Assembly: GCA_028289885.1 (NCBI GenBank)
Contig: JAQGKX010000104.1
Location: 1-51,963 of the forward strand
DNA length: 51,963 bases
From: Sphingomonadales bacterium
GTDB lineage: Bacteria > Pseudomonadota > Alphaproteobacteria > Sphingomonadales > Sphingomonadaceae
Reading direction: 5' to 3'
Part shown: positions 34,500-42,297 of the stretch, one piece after another
Position numbering within the stretch: position 1 is the stretch's first letter
Layout: each line of letters opens with the position of its first letter
Position numbers and translations under genes: made by a program
Notes under the pieces: generated by a model
What the model was told of the DNA's origin: nothing
What the model saw: only the letters and a program-made list of their open reading frames with translations
Databases searched by the model: none

Positions 34500-34745
34500 T
34501 CAGCTTGCGTCTCGAACCGTGATGGCGGAGATCCAGTCGTCCTCGAACGACTTGTTCGTGGCTGTGATCTTTCCTTCGCGGGCACTGCGCGCGATATTGA
34601 AGCCAAGCTGTTGAAGCGCAATCGCCGCAGGCAGTGCGGCAGGCGGCACCATGTCCCCTACCGAAGCCTGCCACGCCGGTCCGTTCACGAGCGTGTCAGA
34701 CTCGACCAGAGAGGTGAAGCCGTGAAGCGACAGCGGCGATCGAGA
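34500..34745 (-). pseudogene. MFS_3-type exporter (enterobactin-exporter-like), internal fragment
   Basis: The minus frame contains LVNGPAWQASVGDMVPPAAL and PAAIALQQLGFNIARS, matching the conserved loop of MFS_3/DUF894 exporters (NPAWQASVGDMVPRxDLPAAVALNSxGFNxxRSVGPA). It diverges right after RSA and ends soon after, so only some 50 residues of a 500-residue transporter survive. It abuts the GMC oxidoreductase relic in the same direction. Confidence 0.6.
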
Positions 34746-34749
34746 TATT

Positions 34750-34978
34750 GTAATCCGTTGGGGCGCCGCGAACATAGACCATGCCGTTGATCGACTCGAG
34801 CCACCGACCCGCCGTCCCTTTTAGCCACGTTTCAGGGGGTTTGTTGCCGCCGGGCAACACCTGTCGTCCGGCCTACTCTCCGCCAGCAATATGATCGTCG
34901 CCGGAGCCGATGAAAGCCTGCCCGCGAGCACGCAATCGGCTGACCCCGAACTATGATATAGTCATAGCTTCCCAGCAT
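34750..34978 (-). pseudogene. GMC oxidoreductase, N-terminal remnant with frameshift and deletion
   Basis: From the ATG at 34978 the frame reads MLGSYDYIIV; after a shift near 34950 it continues SGSADCVLAGRLSSAPATII, the FAD-binding start of GMC oxidoreductases (YDYIIVGGGSAGCVLAxRLS). Further along, near 34800, SINGMVYVRGAPTDYNI matches the GGSSxINGMxYxRGxPxDYD motif. Sequence between the two motifs is partly missing, and the gene ends at the junction with the MFS relic. GAGG lies 5 bases before the ATG, so this was once an expressed gene. Confidence 0.65.
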
Positions 34979-35257
34979 CGCGGCCTCAATCTCTCGCTTG
35001 CATCCGGCCGTATCGATCCGCGGCATCTCCTGCATCTCACGGGCATCTGCTATCTAACCTGCCAAAGTAGGGCAATAAATCCGGCAAGCTAAAGCGTTCG
35101 CGCTACCGCGCGCGATGTTTCTGCGCCTGCCAGCGTGAAACAACCTCCTGTCCGCGGGCAGGGTTGTATGCTTTCGGTTTGCCTAAGTCACGGAAGCAAG
35201 AAGCTGGGCAGACGACGCCGACGATGGGTTACGCATGTCACAATCAAGGAGGCTAGG

Positions 35258-35758
35258 ATGCAAAGGACGATTGAGGAACGCTTGCGGATCCTTGAGGATC
35301 GGGAAGAAATCATCAAGCTGAAGGCGCGCTATGTAAATCTGAACGACGGGGGCTGGAAAGGCCCGACCCATACCAATCCGCAGGCCGTTGCGAATATGTT
35401 CGTCGAGGACGGGATTTGGGACGGTAGGCCGACCACAGGCTATGCGGTGGGGCGGCAGGCGATCAAGGAGCTGTTCGACGCTTTCCAGATTGTCCCGTTT
35501 ATTGTCCACTATGTGACGAACCCGATCATCGAGGTCGATGGAGATCATGCCACGGGGCATTGGCATGCCCTTGTCACAATGACGATGCCTGACAGGCAGG
35601 CGCTGTGGAACCTCGGCCTTTATCACGAAACATATGTCCGCACGGGGGACGGATGGAAGTTCAAGACGCTGCGGTTCGAGACGGCAGCGACGTCGCCCTA
35701 CGAGCTGGGCTGGGGCAAGATGCAACAGGCTTATACCGACAACCCTCTCGAACAATAA
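35258..35758 (+). CDS. SnoaL-like/NTF2-fold protein
   Basis: A 166-residue protein of the SnoaL_4 type: an N-terminal helix (IEERLRILEDREEIIKLKAR), AVANMFVEDGIWDGRP and VHYVTNPIIEVDGDHATGHW, followed by beta strands. Members act as small-molecule dehydratases, isomerases or hydroxylation helpers in catabolism of aromatic or steroid compounds. AAGGAGG lies 5 bases before the ATG at 35258, so the longer frame from 35135 is rejected. It is the first gene of a same-strand group with an SDR and two GST-like proteins. Confidence 0.8.
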   Translation: MQRTIEERLRILEDREEIIKLKARYVNLNDGGWKGPTHTNPQAVANMFVEDGIWDGRPTTGYAVGRQAIKELFDAFQIVPFIVHYVTNPIIEVDGDHATGHWHALVTMTMPDRQALWNLGLYHETYVRTGDGWKFKTLRFETAATSPYELGWGKMQQAYTDNPLEQ

Positions 35759-35829
35759 TCCTGTCGCGAAACGCTGGGCCGGAACTGCGGATCGGGCTCA
35801 TCTCAAACCTATGTCAATGGAGTCATTTT

Positions 35830-36672
35830 ATGCCTGGCCAGTTCATTTCACTCGTCACGGGTGCCAGTCGTGGTCTTGGTCGCGGCACCGCACGCGGTTT
35901 GGCCGCGAAAGGGGCAATCGTTTATGTGACTGCCCGCAGTGCGGAGAGCCTCGACGAAGTGGTTCTCGAGATCGAAGCAGCGGGGGGCGAAGGGCGCGCA
36001 ATTGTTTGCGACCATGCCGACGATGATCAGGTCAAGGCGCTGTTTGCGCGCATCGCCGGTGAAACCGGGAACAGGCTGGACCTGCTTGTCAATAATGCGA
36101 CGGCGGTCGATGCGATGGCGTTGATCGCACCCGGCGGTTTCTGGGAGAAACCACTTGGCCTTGCCGACATGATCACCGTCGGCCTACGGTCCAGTTATAT
36201 TTCCGCCTATTATGCGGCCTTGATGATGACCGCCACAGGCCGGGGGTTGATTGCGAATATCTCGTTTTATGGCGCTGTTTCCTATTTCCATGGGCCTGCC
36301 TACGGAGCCGCCAAAGCCGGGACTGACAAAATGACCGCCGACATGGGCATCGATCTCGCCCCCTATGGGGTGACCGCCGTGTCTTATTGGCCCGGATTCA
36401 TCATGACCGATGCCGTCAAAGCGATGCCCGTCGAATATATCCCCGAGGATTTGCGGGCTCAATTGCCCTTTTGGGAACTTCCTGAGTTCACCGGCTTCAT
36501 TCTGGAAGCCTTAGCCCGCGATCCTGATCTGCAGAACCATAACGGCAAAGCCGTCATCGGTGCCGAGCTCGGCGAACATTATGGCATTGTCGACTTAGAT
36601 GGGAAACGGCCGATTTCTTATCGAGCAAGCCTTGGTGCTCCGCTGCAATTCATCGGCATTCCACGAATGTGA
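35830..36672 (+). CDS. Short-chain dehydrogenase/reductase (DHRS1-like)
   Basis: A 280-residue classical SDR. VTGASRGLGRGTARGLA is the TGxxxGxG cofactor motif, ARSAES suggests NADP preference through the Arg, LLVNNAT is the NNAG-type motif, and the catalytic set is Ser (NISFYGAVSYF) with YGAAKAG (YxxxK). The long C-terminal part with WELPEFTGFILEALARDPDL resembles the DHRS1 group. It would oxidise or reduce an alcohol or ketone. ATG 35830 starts the conserved part, 71 bases after the SnoaL-like gene, and the upstream frame is ignored. Confidence 0.85.
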   Translation: MPGQFISLVTGASRGLGRGTARGLAAKGAIVYVTARSAESLDEVVLEIEAAGGEGRAIVCDHADDDQVKALFARIAGETGNRLDLLVNNATAVDAMALIAPGGFWEKPLGLADMITVGLRSSYISAYYAALMMTATGRGLIANISFYGAVSYFHGPAYGAAKAGTDKMTADMGIDLAPYGVTAVSYWPGFIMTDAVKAMPVEYIPEDLRAQLPFWELPEFTGFILEALARDPDLQNHNGKAVIGAELGEHYGIVDLDGKRPISYRASLGAPLQFIGIPRM

Positions 36673-36714
36673 TGTGTATTTCACCCTTTGCACTGATGAC
36701 GCGGGAGAGCAGAT

Positions 36715-37491
36715 GTGGCACGATATTACAGCGTCGAGGAAGCCCGTACGATGGCGGGTTTGCGCCTTGTCGTGACGGCCCATGTCCCGGGATTATGGAG
36801 CGAAGCGGCCAAGTCGATATTCGATGCCAAGGGCCTCGCCTATGCGCTCGTCGAACAAACGGTCGGCGGAGAAAACGCGGCCTTGCAGGCGTGGACCGCG
36901 CAAACTTCCGGGCCGGTTGCAGTATGGGAAAACGAGAGACCGCGCTCGACGTGGATAGAGCAACTCTATCTGGCTGAACGCCTTGCTCCGGCACCCCGTT
37001 TGATCCCCGAAAGACTGGCGGATCGTCTACTGATGTTCGGGCTTTGCAACGAACTGGCTGGCGAAAACGGTTTTGGCTGGAACCTGCGTATGCGTGTCAC
37101 TCATGCAACGCTGCTGAGCGATGATGTCGACGAATTTTCGCGCGCGCTCGCCCCGAAACTGGCGGCAAAATACGGTTACGATGCCACTCTCATCGAGAGC
37201 GCAAATGCACAGATGGTGGGGATCGTCGAAGCCCTGCGCGACCAACTGCAAACGCAGCAAAGCCGGGGCGTTTCGTTCCTGACCGGTGACAGGCTTTCGG
37301 CACTGGATATATACTGGGCGACATTTGCCGGTGCGATCGATCCACTTCCTCCCGAACTCTGCCCCAATATGCCGGAACCTATGCGCGTCAACTATACCGA
37401 TCCAAAGCTGAGAGCTATCGGTGGGGACGCGCTCTTTGCCCATCGCGACCGCATTTATCGCAAACACCTGAAACTGCCGATGAACTTCTAA
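36715..37491 (+). CDS. Glutathione S-transferase-like protein, divergent
   Basis: A 258-residue protein with a thioredoxin-like N-terminal part (LRLVVTAHVPGLWSEAAKSI to GPVAVWENERPRSTWIEQLY, where PVAVWE takes the place of the usual VPxLxxxxxxxxES segment) and an all-helical C-terminal part. No typical active-site Ser/Cys/Tyr is obvious at the start; the segment has Ser29 after VPGLW. The start is a GTG at 36715 preceded by GGAGAG. It lies 42 bases after the SDR and 20 bases before the second GST, so it belongs to the same transcript. It may act with the following GST. Confidence 0.7.
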   Translation: MARYYSVEEARTMAGLRLVVTAHVPGLWSEAAKSIFDAKGLAYALVEQTVGGENAALQAWTAQTSGPVAVWENERPRSTWIEQLYLAERLAPAPRLIPERLADRLLMFGLCNELAGENGFGWNLRMRVTHATLLSDDVDEFSRALAPKLAAKYGYDATLIESANAQMVGIVEALRDQLQTQQSRGVSFLTGDRLSALDIYWATFAGAIDPLPPELCPNMPEPMRVNYTDPKLRAIGGDALFAHRDRIYRKHLKLPMNF

Positions 37492-37511
37492 TCGAAGCAC
37501 AGGAGAATTTC

Positions 37512-38195
37512 ATGCTCGATCTCTATGCCTGGCCGACGCCCAATGCCTACAAAGTATCGATCATGCTGGAAGAGATCGGGCTTCCCTATAACGTCATTCC
37601 GGTCGATATTCGGAACGGCGAGCAATCCGCACCAGATTTTGTTAAACTAAGCCCTAACGGCAAAATGCCGGCGATTGTCGATCATGACGTGGCAGGCGGC
37701 CCCGTATCTATCTTCGAATCGGGCGCGATCCTGATGTATCTCGCAGAGAAAAGCGGCCGATTCTGGCCGACGCAAGTTTATGAGCGATATGACACTGCGC
37801 AGTGGGTGATGTGGCAGATGGCGGGGCTCGGTCCGATGAGCGGACAGGCGTTCCATTTCAGCTATTATGCTCCGGATAAACTGCCCTATGCGATCAATCG
37901 TTACATGTCCGAGGTTAGAAGACTTTTCGGGGTTCTGGATCACAGGCTGGCCGATCGTGACTGGATTGCCGGCGACTATTCCATCGCTGACATGGCCTGC
38001 TATTCCTGGTCGATGATCTTTGAACATCTCGCGATCGACATATACGATTATCCGGCGGTGCAGCGGTGGCAGGACAAGATGGGTGAGCGCCCTGCGGTTC
38101 AGCGAGGTGTGGCGTTGCTGAAAGAGTTTGCCGGGAAACCAGAGAAACTGGATAGAAAGGCGCGGCAGGCGTTATTTGGAAAACAAGAGGATTAA
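37512..38195 (+). CDS. Glutathione S-transferase (Nu/YfcG-like)
   Basis: A 227-residue GST. The N-terminus MLDLYAWPTPNAYKVSIMLE is typical of the YfcG/Ure2-like Nu class, where the TPN motif contacts glutathione. KLSPNGKMPAIVDHD contains the cis-Pro, and FESGAILMYLAEKSGRF has the Glu-Ser pair that binds the gamma-glutamyl group. The C-terminal helices carry DWIAGDYSIADMACYSW (N-cap box SIAD). It may reduce disulfides, cleave ether bonds or conjugate an electrophile made by the SDR. AGGAGA lies about 7 bases before the ATG. Confidence 0.88.
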   Translation: MLDLYAWPTPNAYKVSIMLEEIGLPYNVIPVDIRNGEQSAPDFVKLSPNGKMPAIVDHDVAGGPVSIFESGAILMYLAEKSGRFWPTQVYERYDTAQWVMWQMAGLGPMSGQAFHFSYYAPDKLPYAINRYMSEVRRLFGVLDHRLADRDWIAGDYSIADMACYSWSMIFEHLAIDIYDYPAVQRWQDKMGERPAVQRGVALLKEFAGKPEKLDRKARQALFGKQED

Positions 38196-38919
38196 TGTCG
38201 AAACCCGAAATGTCGGGCCAAGTCGCCGTTATCTTGGTCATAGCGGCTTGCTACGGACGAGGTCGAGCGCGACCCGGGGGTAAGGAAAGCTGAATTTGAA
38301 GCCGTGGTACACCGGCGATGGTGCAGCTATCGGTATCGCCTGATCCTATCGAACCGGCGCCCGCTGGCGTTCCGTGCAAATCAGATCCCCACCCTGCAGG
38401 TCGCGAAGATCGACATATCGCAACGATATCGCCGATCCTCCAGGTCATGTCGGACAGCTCTCCACGTCGTTTTGCCGCCATTCACTGACAGTTCGATTGC
38501 CCGCGTGGCGCGTGGCATGCCGGTCACGTCCGGCACAAGCGGCCCGGACCGCGTCGGCGATCTTCGCTACTCTCGTGCAAACGTAACAAAAGGCGGCTTA
38601 CAAGGAAAAGGTATTCACGAGTGAAGGACCGATTTCGGGCGCATTGTAGCACGGCCGCTTAATGACCTTCCCTGGCCGTTTGCTGACCGACAGCTTTGAA
38701 GGAGCTGAGGTGATATAGCTGACCTTTGAAGGAACGAAACGCTCGAGGTCGCTCCCCTAAAGGCAGGATCGGTCAGCAATGGATGAATGACACGGCAGGG
38801 TTGATCGAACATAGTGGCTGCCGACCTGACGTTCTGCAGTAATCTCGCGTCCGAATATAAATCCGGCGCAAGGGCAACGCCCAGTCCTGCCAGTCGTGGC
38901 GCGTGCACTGGCTTGGAGG
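38196..38919. other. 724-base gap between GST operon and diguanylate cyclase
   Basis: No supported gene. A small hairpin CCCGA-AATG-TCGGG follows the GST stop near 38203-38216 and could help termination. Near 38658 the text CGCTTAATGACCTT recurs from 3794, and GACC/TGAAGGA units repeat near 38690-38735; these look like scraps of a mobile or intergenic repeat, too short to classify. Confidence 0.3.
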
Positions 38920-39822
38920 TTAGGCGGCAAGCTTCCATCGACCACGTCCTGTACGTTTGGCAGCGTAAAGGGCGTCGTCGGCGGCGCTGAGCAGCTCACG
39001 AGGGTCGTGGGAGCCATCGGAGCAGGAGACTCCGATGCTGGCACCAATCTGAGCGGTCTCGCCCTTGACGTGAAACGCGGAGCCGAGTTCCCGCACGATG
39101 CGCTCGGCGATCGCCGACGCGGTCCCGCGGTCGGCGCGCCGGAGCAGTACTCCGAACTCGTCGCCACCCACGCGGGCCACCAGGTCACCGTCGCGCACTT
39201 GAGGCGACAGGCGACGGCCTACTTCGGCCAGAACAAGGTCGCCCGCTGTATGACCCAGTTCATCATTTACCTGTTTGAAGTGGTCCAAATCGATCAACAG
39301 GATAGCAAGGTTGTCACCTGCCGGAGGCGCTGCGAGACCCTCCTCGAAACCACGCCGGTTGTACAAGCCTGTGACGTGATCAGTCACGACCAGCTGCCGC
39401 AGCTGAGCATTCGCGTACTGAAGCTCGGTTCGAACGCGGTTGCGTTCGGTAAGGTCAACAACTTCAGAAATGAACTGGATGGGGGCTCCCGAGTGATCAC
39501 GGATGCATGTGGCGCTCAGCAGCGCATCAAGCATTTCGCCGTCACACCGCACGTATCGCTTCTCGAGCTGGTAGCTGTCTCTCTCGCCGCGCATCACCGC
39601 CTCAAACAGATGAAGGTCTGCCTTAAGGTCCGCCGGGTACGTGAAATCAGAAAAGTGCATGCCAAGCATCGCCTGCTGCGAAAAACCAAGCATATGTGCG
39701 AAAGCGGCATTCACCTCGATACAGTGCCCGGACACCGCTATTATTGCCTTACCGATCGAGGCGGAGCGGAAGCTCGCCTCGAACATATCTCGGCCGTTAT
39801 AAAGCTGTTGCTCGACGTCCAC
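38920..39822 (-). CDS. PAS-GGDEF diguanylate cyclase
   Basis: A 300-residue protein: PAS domain about residues 12-125 (FEASFRSASIGKAIIAV, VNAAFAHMLGFS), linker helix, GGDEF domain about 140-298. The active motif VGGDEF (residues 219-223) is intact, as is an inhibitory RxxD site at 210-213 five residues before it. DHVTGLYNRRGFE and LLIDLDHFKQVNDELGH are the usual flanking motifs. It should make c-di-GMP with product feedback. No membrane helix, so it is a cytoplasmic sensor, ligand unknown. It is a plausible partner in trans of the PilZ protein at 23058. Confidence 0.9.
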   Translation of the reverse strand: MDVEQQLYNGRDMFEASFRSASIGKAIIAVSGHCIEVNAAFAHMLGFSQQAMLGMHFSDFTYPADLKADLHLFEAVMRGERDSYQLEKRYVRCDGEMLDALLSATCIRDHSGAPIQFISEVVDLTERNRVRTELQYANAQLRQLVVTDHVTGLYNRRGFEEGLAAPPAGDNLAILLIDLDHFKQVNDELGHTAGDLVLAEVGRRLSPQVRDGDLVARVGGDEFGVLLRRADRGTASAIAERIVRELGSAFHVKGETAQIGASIGVSCSDGSHDPRELLSAADDALYAAKRTGRGRWKLAA

Positions 39823-40024
39823 AGAGTTCTCCGCGGTCAGTCTTCCTTAGTGGAGTTGCTGCGGCGACTGGCCAAGCCGCACCAATAACGCGCAATCGTT
39901 AAGAAAGCTCGCCCTGCGGGATCGGACAAACAAGGTATCTCGGGATCACGCGAGCCGGCCCAGCAGTTTACGAAATCGAGGTTAGAGCAATATCCGATCG
40001 TGGTTGAGCTGCATCCGAACCATT

Positions 40025-40400
40025 GGCAACACATGATCGACAGTACCATCGTCGGCGGCCACTCTCAGGAAGTGGGCACTCCAGGGAGGCCGGTAAGGAA
40101 AGTCTGGCCGAAAACGCGGTGGCTTTACGAGCAAAATCCACGCCCGCCGTGAGGGTCAGGGACGTCCTCTTGGCTTCGTCCTGACCGCCGGCGAGGTCTC
40201 AGACTACCGAGCCGCCCCCGTTCTCCTAGGTATCCCGGTGACAACGCCGAAGGCGATGCTGGCCGACAAAGGCTATGAGGGGATTGCTGTGTGCGAGAAC
40301 CTGCTTCTGCGTGGTATCCTGCCGACCATTTCCCCCCACAAACCAACCGACGCGAACCTGCCGTGTCTGACTTTTGCCGCTACAGCAATGTGCCTGCGCC
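40025..40400 (+). mobile_element. IS5-family transposase remnant
   Basis: The plus strand encodes MIDSTIVGGH, then GRKRGGFTSKIHARREGQG, RPLGFVLTAGEVSDYRAAPV and PKAMLADKGYEG, then LLLRGILPTISP. This is the catalytic region of an IS5 (IS427-like) transposase with the second DDE aspartate in ADKGYEG. The first Asp region has suffered frameshifts and the C-terminal part is degraded after about 40345, so the element is dead. Plus-strand reading past 40400 is meaningless extension. Confidence 0.65.
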
Positions 40401-40625
40401 CTGGTTCGCTGTTCTTTTGGGCGACGTCACACGCATTGCAGGGGGAAAGCTTTGCTATCACGTGCAGCCGCTCAATCAGCCAGACTGGTAAGCGCTGCCA
40501 GACGGGTGAAAGTGAAGCTGCAAACCAGGCCATGGAGCGCGCCAAGCAACAGCTCAGTCGGGATAAATATCCACAAGTTCGTGCTGCCTTGCTGCAGCAA
40601 ATCGGGGAGGGAGGGCATCGGAGTC

Positions 40626-40892
40626 CTAAAAATATTTGGTGAGAGTCTTGAATTCACGCAGCGCCTGCTCGGCGCTCACCGCACCTTGACCCGCGGCATC
40701 AGCAATACAGTGTTCCATGTGATCGTGGATCAGCGCGCGCTTGAGGGTCTTGATCGTGCTCACAACCGCCTGAAGCTGCTGCGCCAATTCGGTGCACGGC
40801 CGGTTTTCAGTGAGCATGGTCAGGATCGAGGCAAGATGGCACTGGGCCTGTTTCAGGCCCCTGCGGACCTCTGGATCGGAAGCATGTGACAT
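40626..40892 (-). CDS. CsoR/FrmR/RcnR-family metal- or aldehyde-sensing repressor
   Basis: An 88-residue all-helical protein of the DUF156 family: GLKQAQCHLASILTMLTENR, PCTELAQQLQAVVSTIKTLK and RALIHDHMEHCI. The sensing set is Cys33 (PC), then the His and Cys of DHMEHC, the pattern of CsoR-type or FrmR-type sensors. These tetramers repress by binding G/C-tract inverted repeats and let go on metal, persulfide or formaldehyde. It is divergent from chrB, so it probably also governs the chromate genes. A candidate operator lies just upstream (40901-40921). Confidence 0.85.
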   Translation of the reverse strand: MSHASDPEVRRGLKQAQCHLASILTMLTENRPCTELAQQLQAVVSTIKTLKRALIHDHMEHCIADAAGQGAVSAEQALREFKTLTKYF

Positions 40893-40900
40893 GGACGGCC

Positions 40901-40921
40901 CTACCCCCCAGGTGGTGGGAG
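40901..40921. promoter_or_regulatory. Candidate operator of the CsoR/FrmR-type repressor
   Basis: An imperfect inverted repeat of the form CTACCCCCC-AGGT-GGTGGGAG lies 9 to 29 bases before the repressor start codon. CsoR/FrmR-family proteins recognise such TACC(C)-spacer-GG(G)TA elements around a G/C tract. Position and symmetry suit autoregulation; binding is inferred. Confidence 0.4.
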
Positions 40922-40969
40922 TCTAGCCCTTGTCCGCTTGGCGTTTGCAAGGCCGCTGGCGGCTGCCGG

Positions 40970-40998
40970 TTGACACCGTCAGCATCATCCGCATTATT
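40970..40998 (+). promoter_or_regulatory. Promoter of chrB
   Basis: TTGACA (40970-40975) and ATTATT (40993-40998) are separated by exactly 17 bases, close to the sigma-70 consensus. Transcription would start near 41005, inside the palindrome at 41004-41027, 75 to 80 bases before chrB. Confidence 0.55.
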
Positions 40999-41003
40999 AA
41001 GAG

Positions 41004-41027
41004 CATGGGGATCGCGATCACCCCATG
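41004..41027. promoter_or_regulatory. Palindromic operator at the chrB start of transcription
   Basis: CATGGGG (41004-41010) and CCCCATG (41021-41027) form an inverted repeat around a central ATCGCGAT. It begins just after the -10 box, so a protein bound here would block transcription. ChrB proteins are chromate-sensing regulators of chr operons, which makes ChrB itself the first candidate; the divergent repressor is the second. Confidence 0.5.
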
Positions 41028-41074
41028 AGGCGACATGCTGAAGTATCGCGTCCTGCTTTTCTCAAGGGCGCTTC

Positions 41075-41926
41075 ATGTCTGCATCAAATTCGATTCCCGC
41101 TGAAAAACTATTCCGACTGATCGGCACGTCCACCGCGCCGACTATCATCGACGTCCGAACCGATGAGGATTTCGCTGCCACTCCCCGGCTGATCCCGGGT
41201 GCGATACGCCGCCCATGGGCGGACGCCGCAAGCTGGGCCGCGGAGTTTCGCGGGTTCGACGTCGTTGTGACATGCCGCGAGGGGCACGCGCTCAGCCAGG
41301 GAGCGGCGGCATGGTTGCGTGAGGCTGGTGCGGATGCCGAAGCACTCGGCGGCGGCATCAAGAGCTGGCTCGACGCGGGCTATCCGACAATCGCGCAGTC
41401 GGTCCTGGGACCACGCGATGCCAAGGGGCGCACGGTTTGGGTGACACGCGCCCGCCCGAAAGTGGATCGCATCGCCTGCCCCTGGTTGATCCGGCGCTTT
41501 GTTGATCCGCAGGCGGTGTTCCTGTTCGTCGCGCCAGGTGAAGTCGCCGGGGTCGCTGAACGCTTTGGTGCCACACCGTTCGACATTGAGGGCGATGGAG
41601 TCACCTGGAGCCATGACGGTGAGCGGTGCACTTTCGATGTGATGCTCGAGGCTTTCGGTCTTTCCGGCCTTGCCCCACTTGCCCACCTCGCGGTCATCGT
41701 GCGCGGGGCCGACACCGGTCGCCCCGACATCATCCCCGAAGCGGCGGGCCTGGTGGCGCTGTCGCTCGGGCTGTCGCGCATGTTTGCCGACGATCTGGCG
41801 CAACTCAATGCCGGGATGCTGATCTACGACGCGCTCTATCGCTGGTGTCGTGATGCCACCGGCGAAACGCACGACTGGCTATCGCACCAACCAAAGGCGG
41901 CGCGTAGCAAGCTGACGTCGGTATGA
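41075..41926 (+). CDS. chrB: ChrB chromate-resistance regulator with N-terminal rhodanese domain
   Basis: A 283-residue two-domain protein. Residues 1-110 form a rhodanese domain (TIIDVRTDEDF, then VVTCREGHALSQGAAAWL with the active-site Cys loop). Residues 115-275 match the Chrome_Resist domain (RPKVDRIACPWLIRRFVDP, AVFLFVAP, FGATPFDIEG, LAHLAVIVRGADTG). In chr operons ChrB senses chromate and controls chrA. AAGGG lies 7 bases before the ATG. The stop overlaps the start of chrA (ATGA at 41923-41926), showing translational coupling with a gene that is now broken. Confidence 0.88.
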   Translation: MSASNSIPAEKLFRLIGTSTAPTIIDVRTDEDFAATPRLIPGAIRRPWADAASWAAEFRGFDVVVTCREGHALSQGAAAWLREAGADAEALGGGIKSWLDAGYPTIAQSVLGPRDAKGRTVWVTRARPKVDRIACPWLIRRFVDPQAVFLFVAPGEVAGVAERFGATPFDIEGDGVTWSHDGERCTFDVMLEAFGLSGLAPLAHLAVIVRGADTGRPDIIPEAAGLVALSLGLSRMFADDLAQLNAGMLIYDALYRWCRDATGETHDWLSHQPKAARSKLTSV

Positions 41927-42297
41927 CTGTGGCCATTATCGATCAGCCTGACGCGCCGACGCTGACCCCGATTGCTCCGGTGTCGCTAGGTGAAGCCTTC
42001 TGGGTCTGGCTGCGTATTGCGGCGCTGTCGTTCGGGGCGGACCTGCCGGACAGATTGCAGTGATGCACGGCATTCTGGTCGAGGAGAAACGCTGGATCGG
42101 CGAACATCGATTCCTGCACGCCCTTAACTGTTGCATGTTGCTGCCCGGGCCCGAAGCGCAGCAGCTCGCCACCTATATCGGGTGGCTGTTGCACCGGACG
42201 CGTGGCGGCATTGTGGCGGGAGCGTTGTTTGTGTTGCCCGGCGCTGTGTCGATCATGGCGCTAAGCTGGATCTATGCGCTCTATGGTCGCGTCGGCC
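41923..42297 (+). pseudogene. chrA: ChrA chromate transporter, frameshifted N-terminal fragment
   Basis: The first frame reads [17 protein letters not shown] and ends at a stop at 42061. The next frame continues [40 protein letters not shown] and [20 protein letters not shown], all hallmarks of ChrA. A two-base insertion in ALSFGGPAGQ at about 42035 explains the shift. The transporter stops after about 120 of the usual 400 residues, at ALYGRVGP, where sequence of chrC follows. Chromate efflux by this gene is therefore lost. Confidence 0.8.

Noticed and set aside
38896-39888. 330-residue plus-strand open frame
   Set aside because: Antisense of the PAS-GGDEF gene. No motif; composition mirrors the complementary codons.
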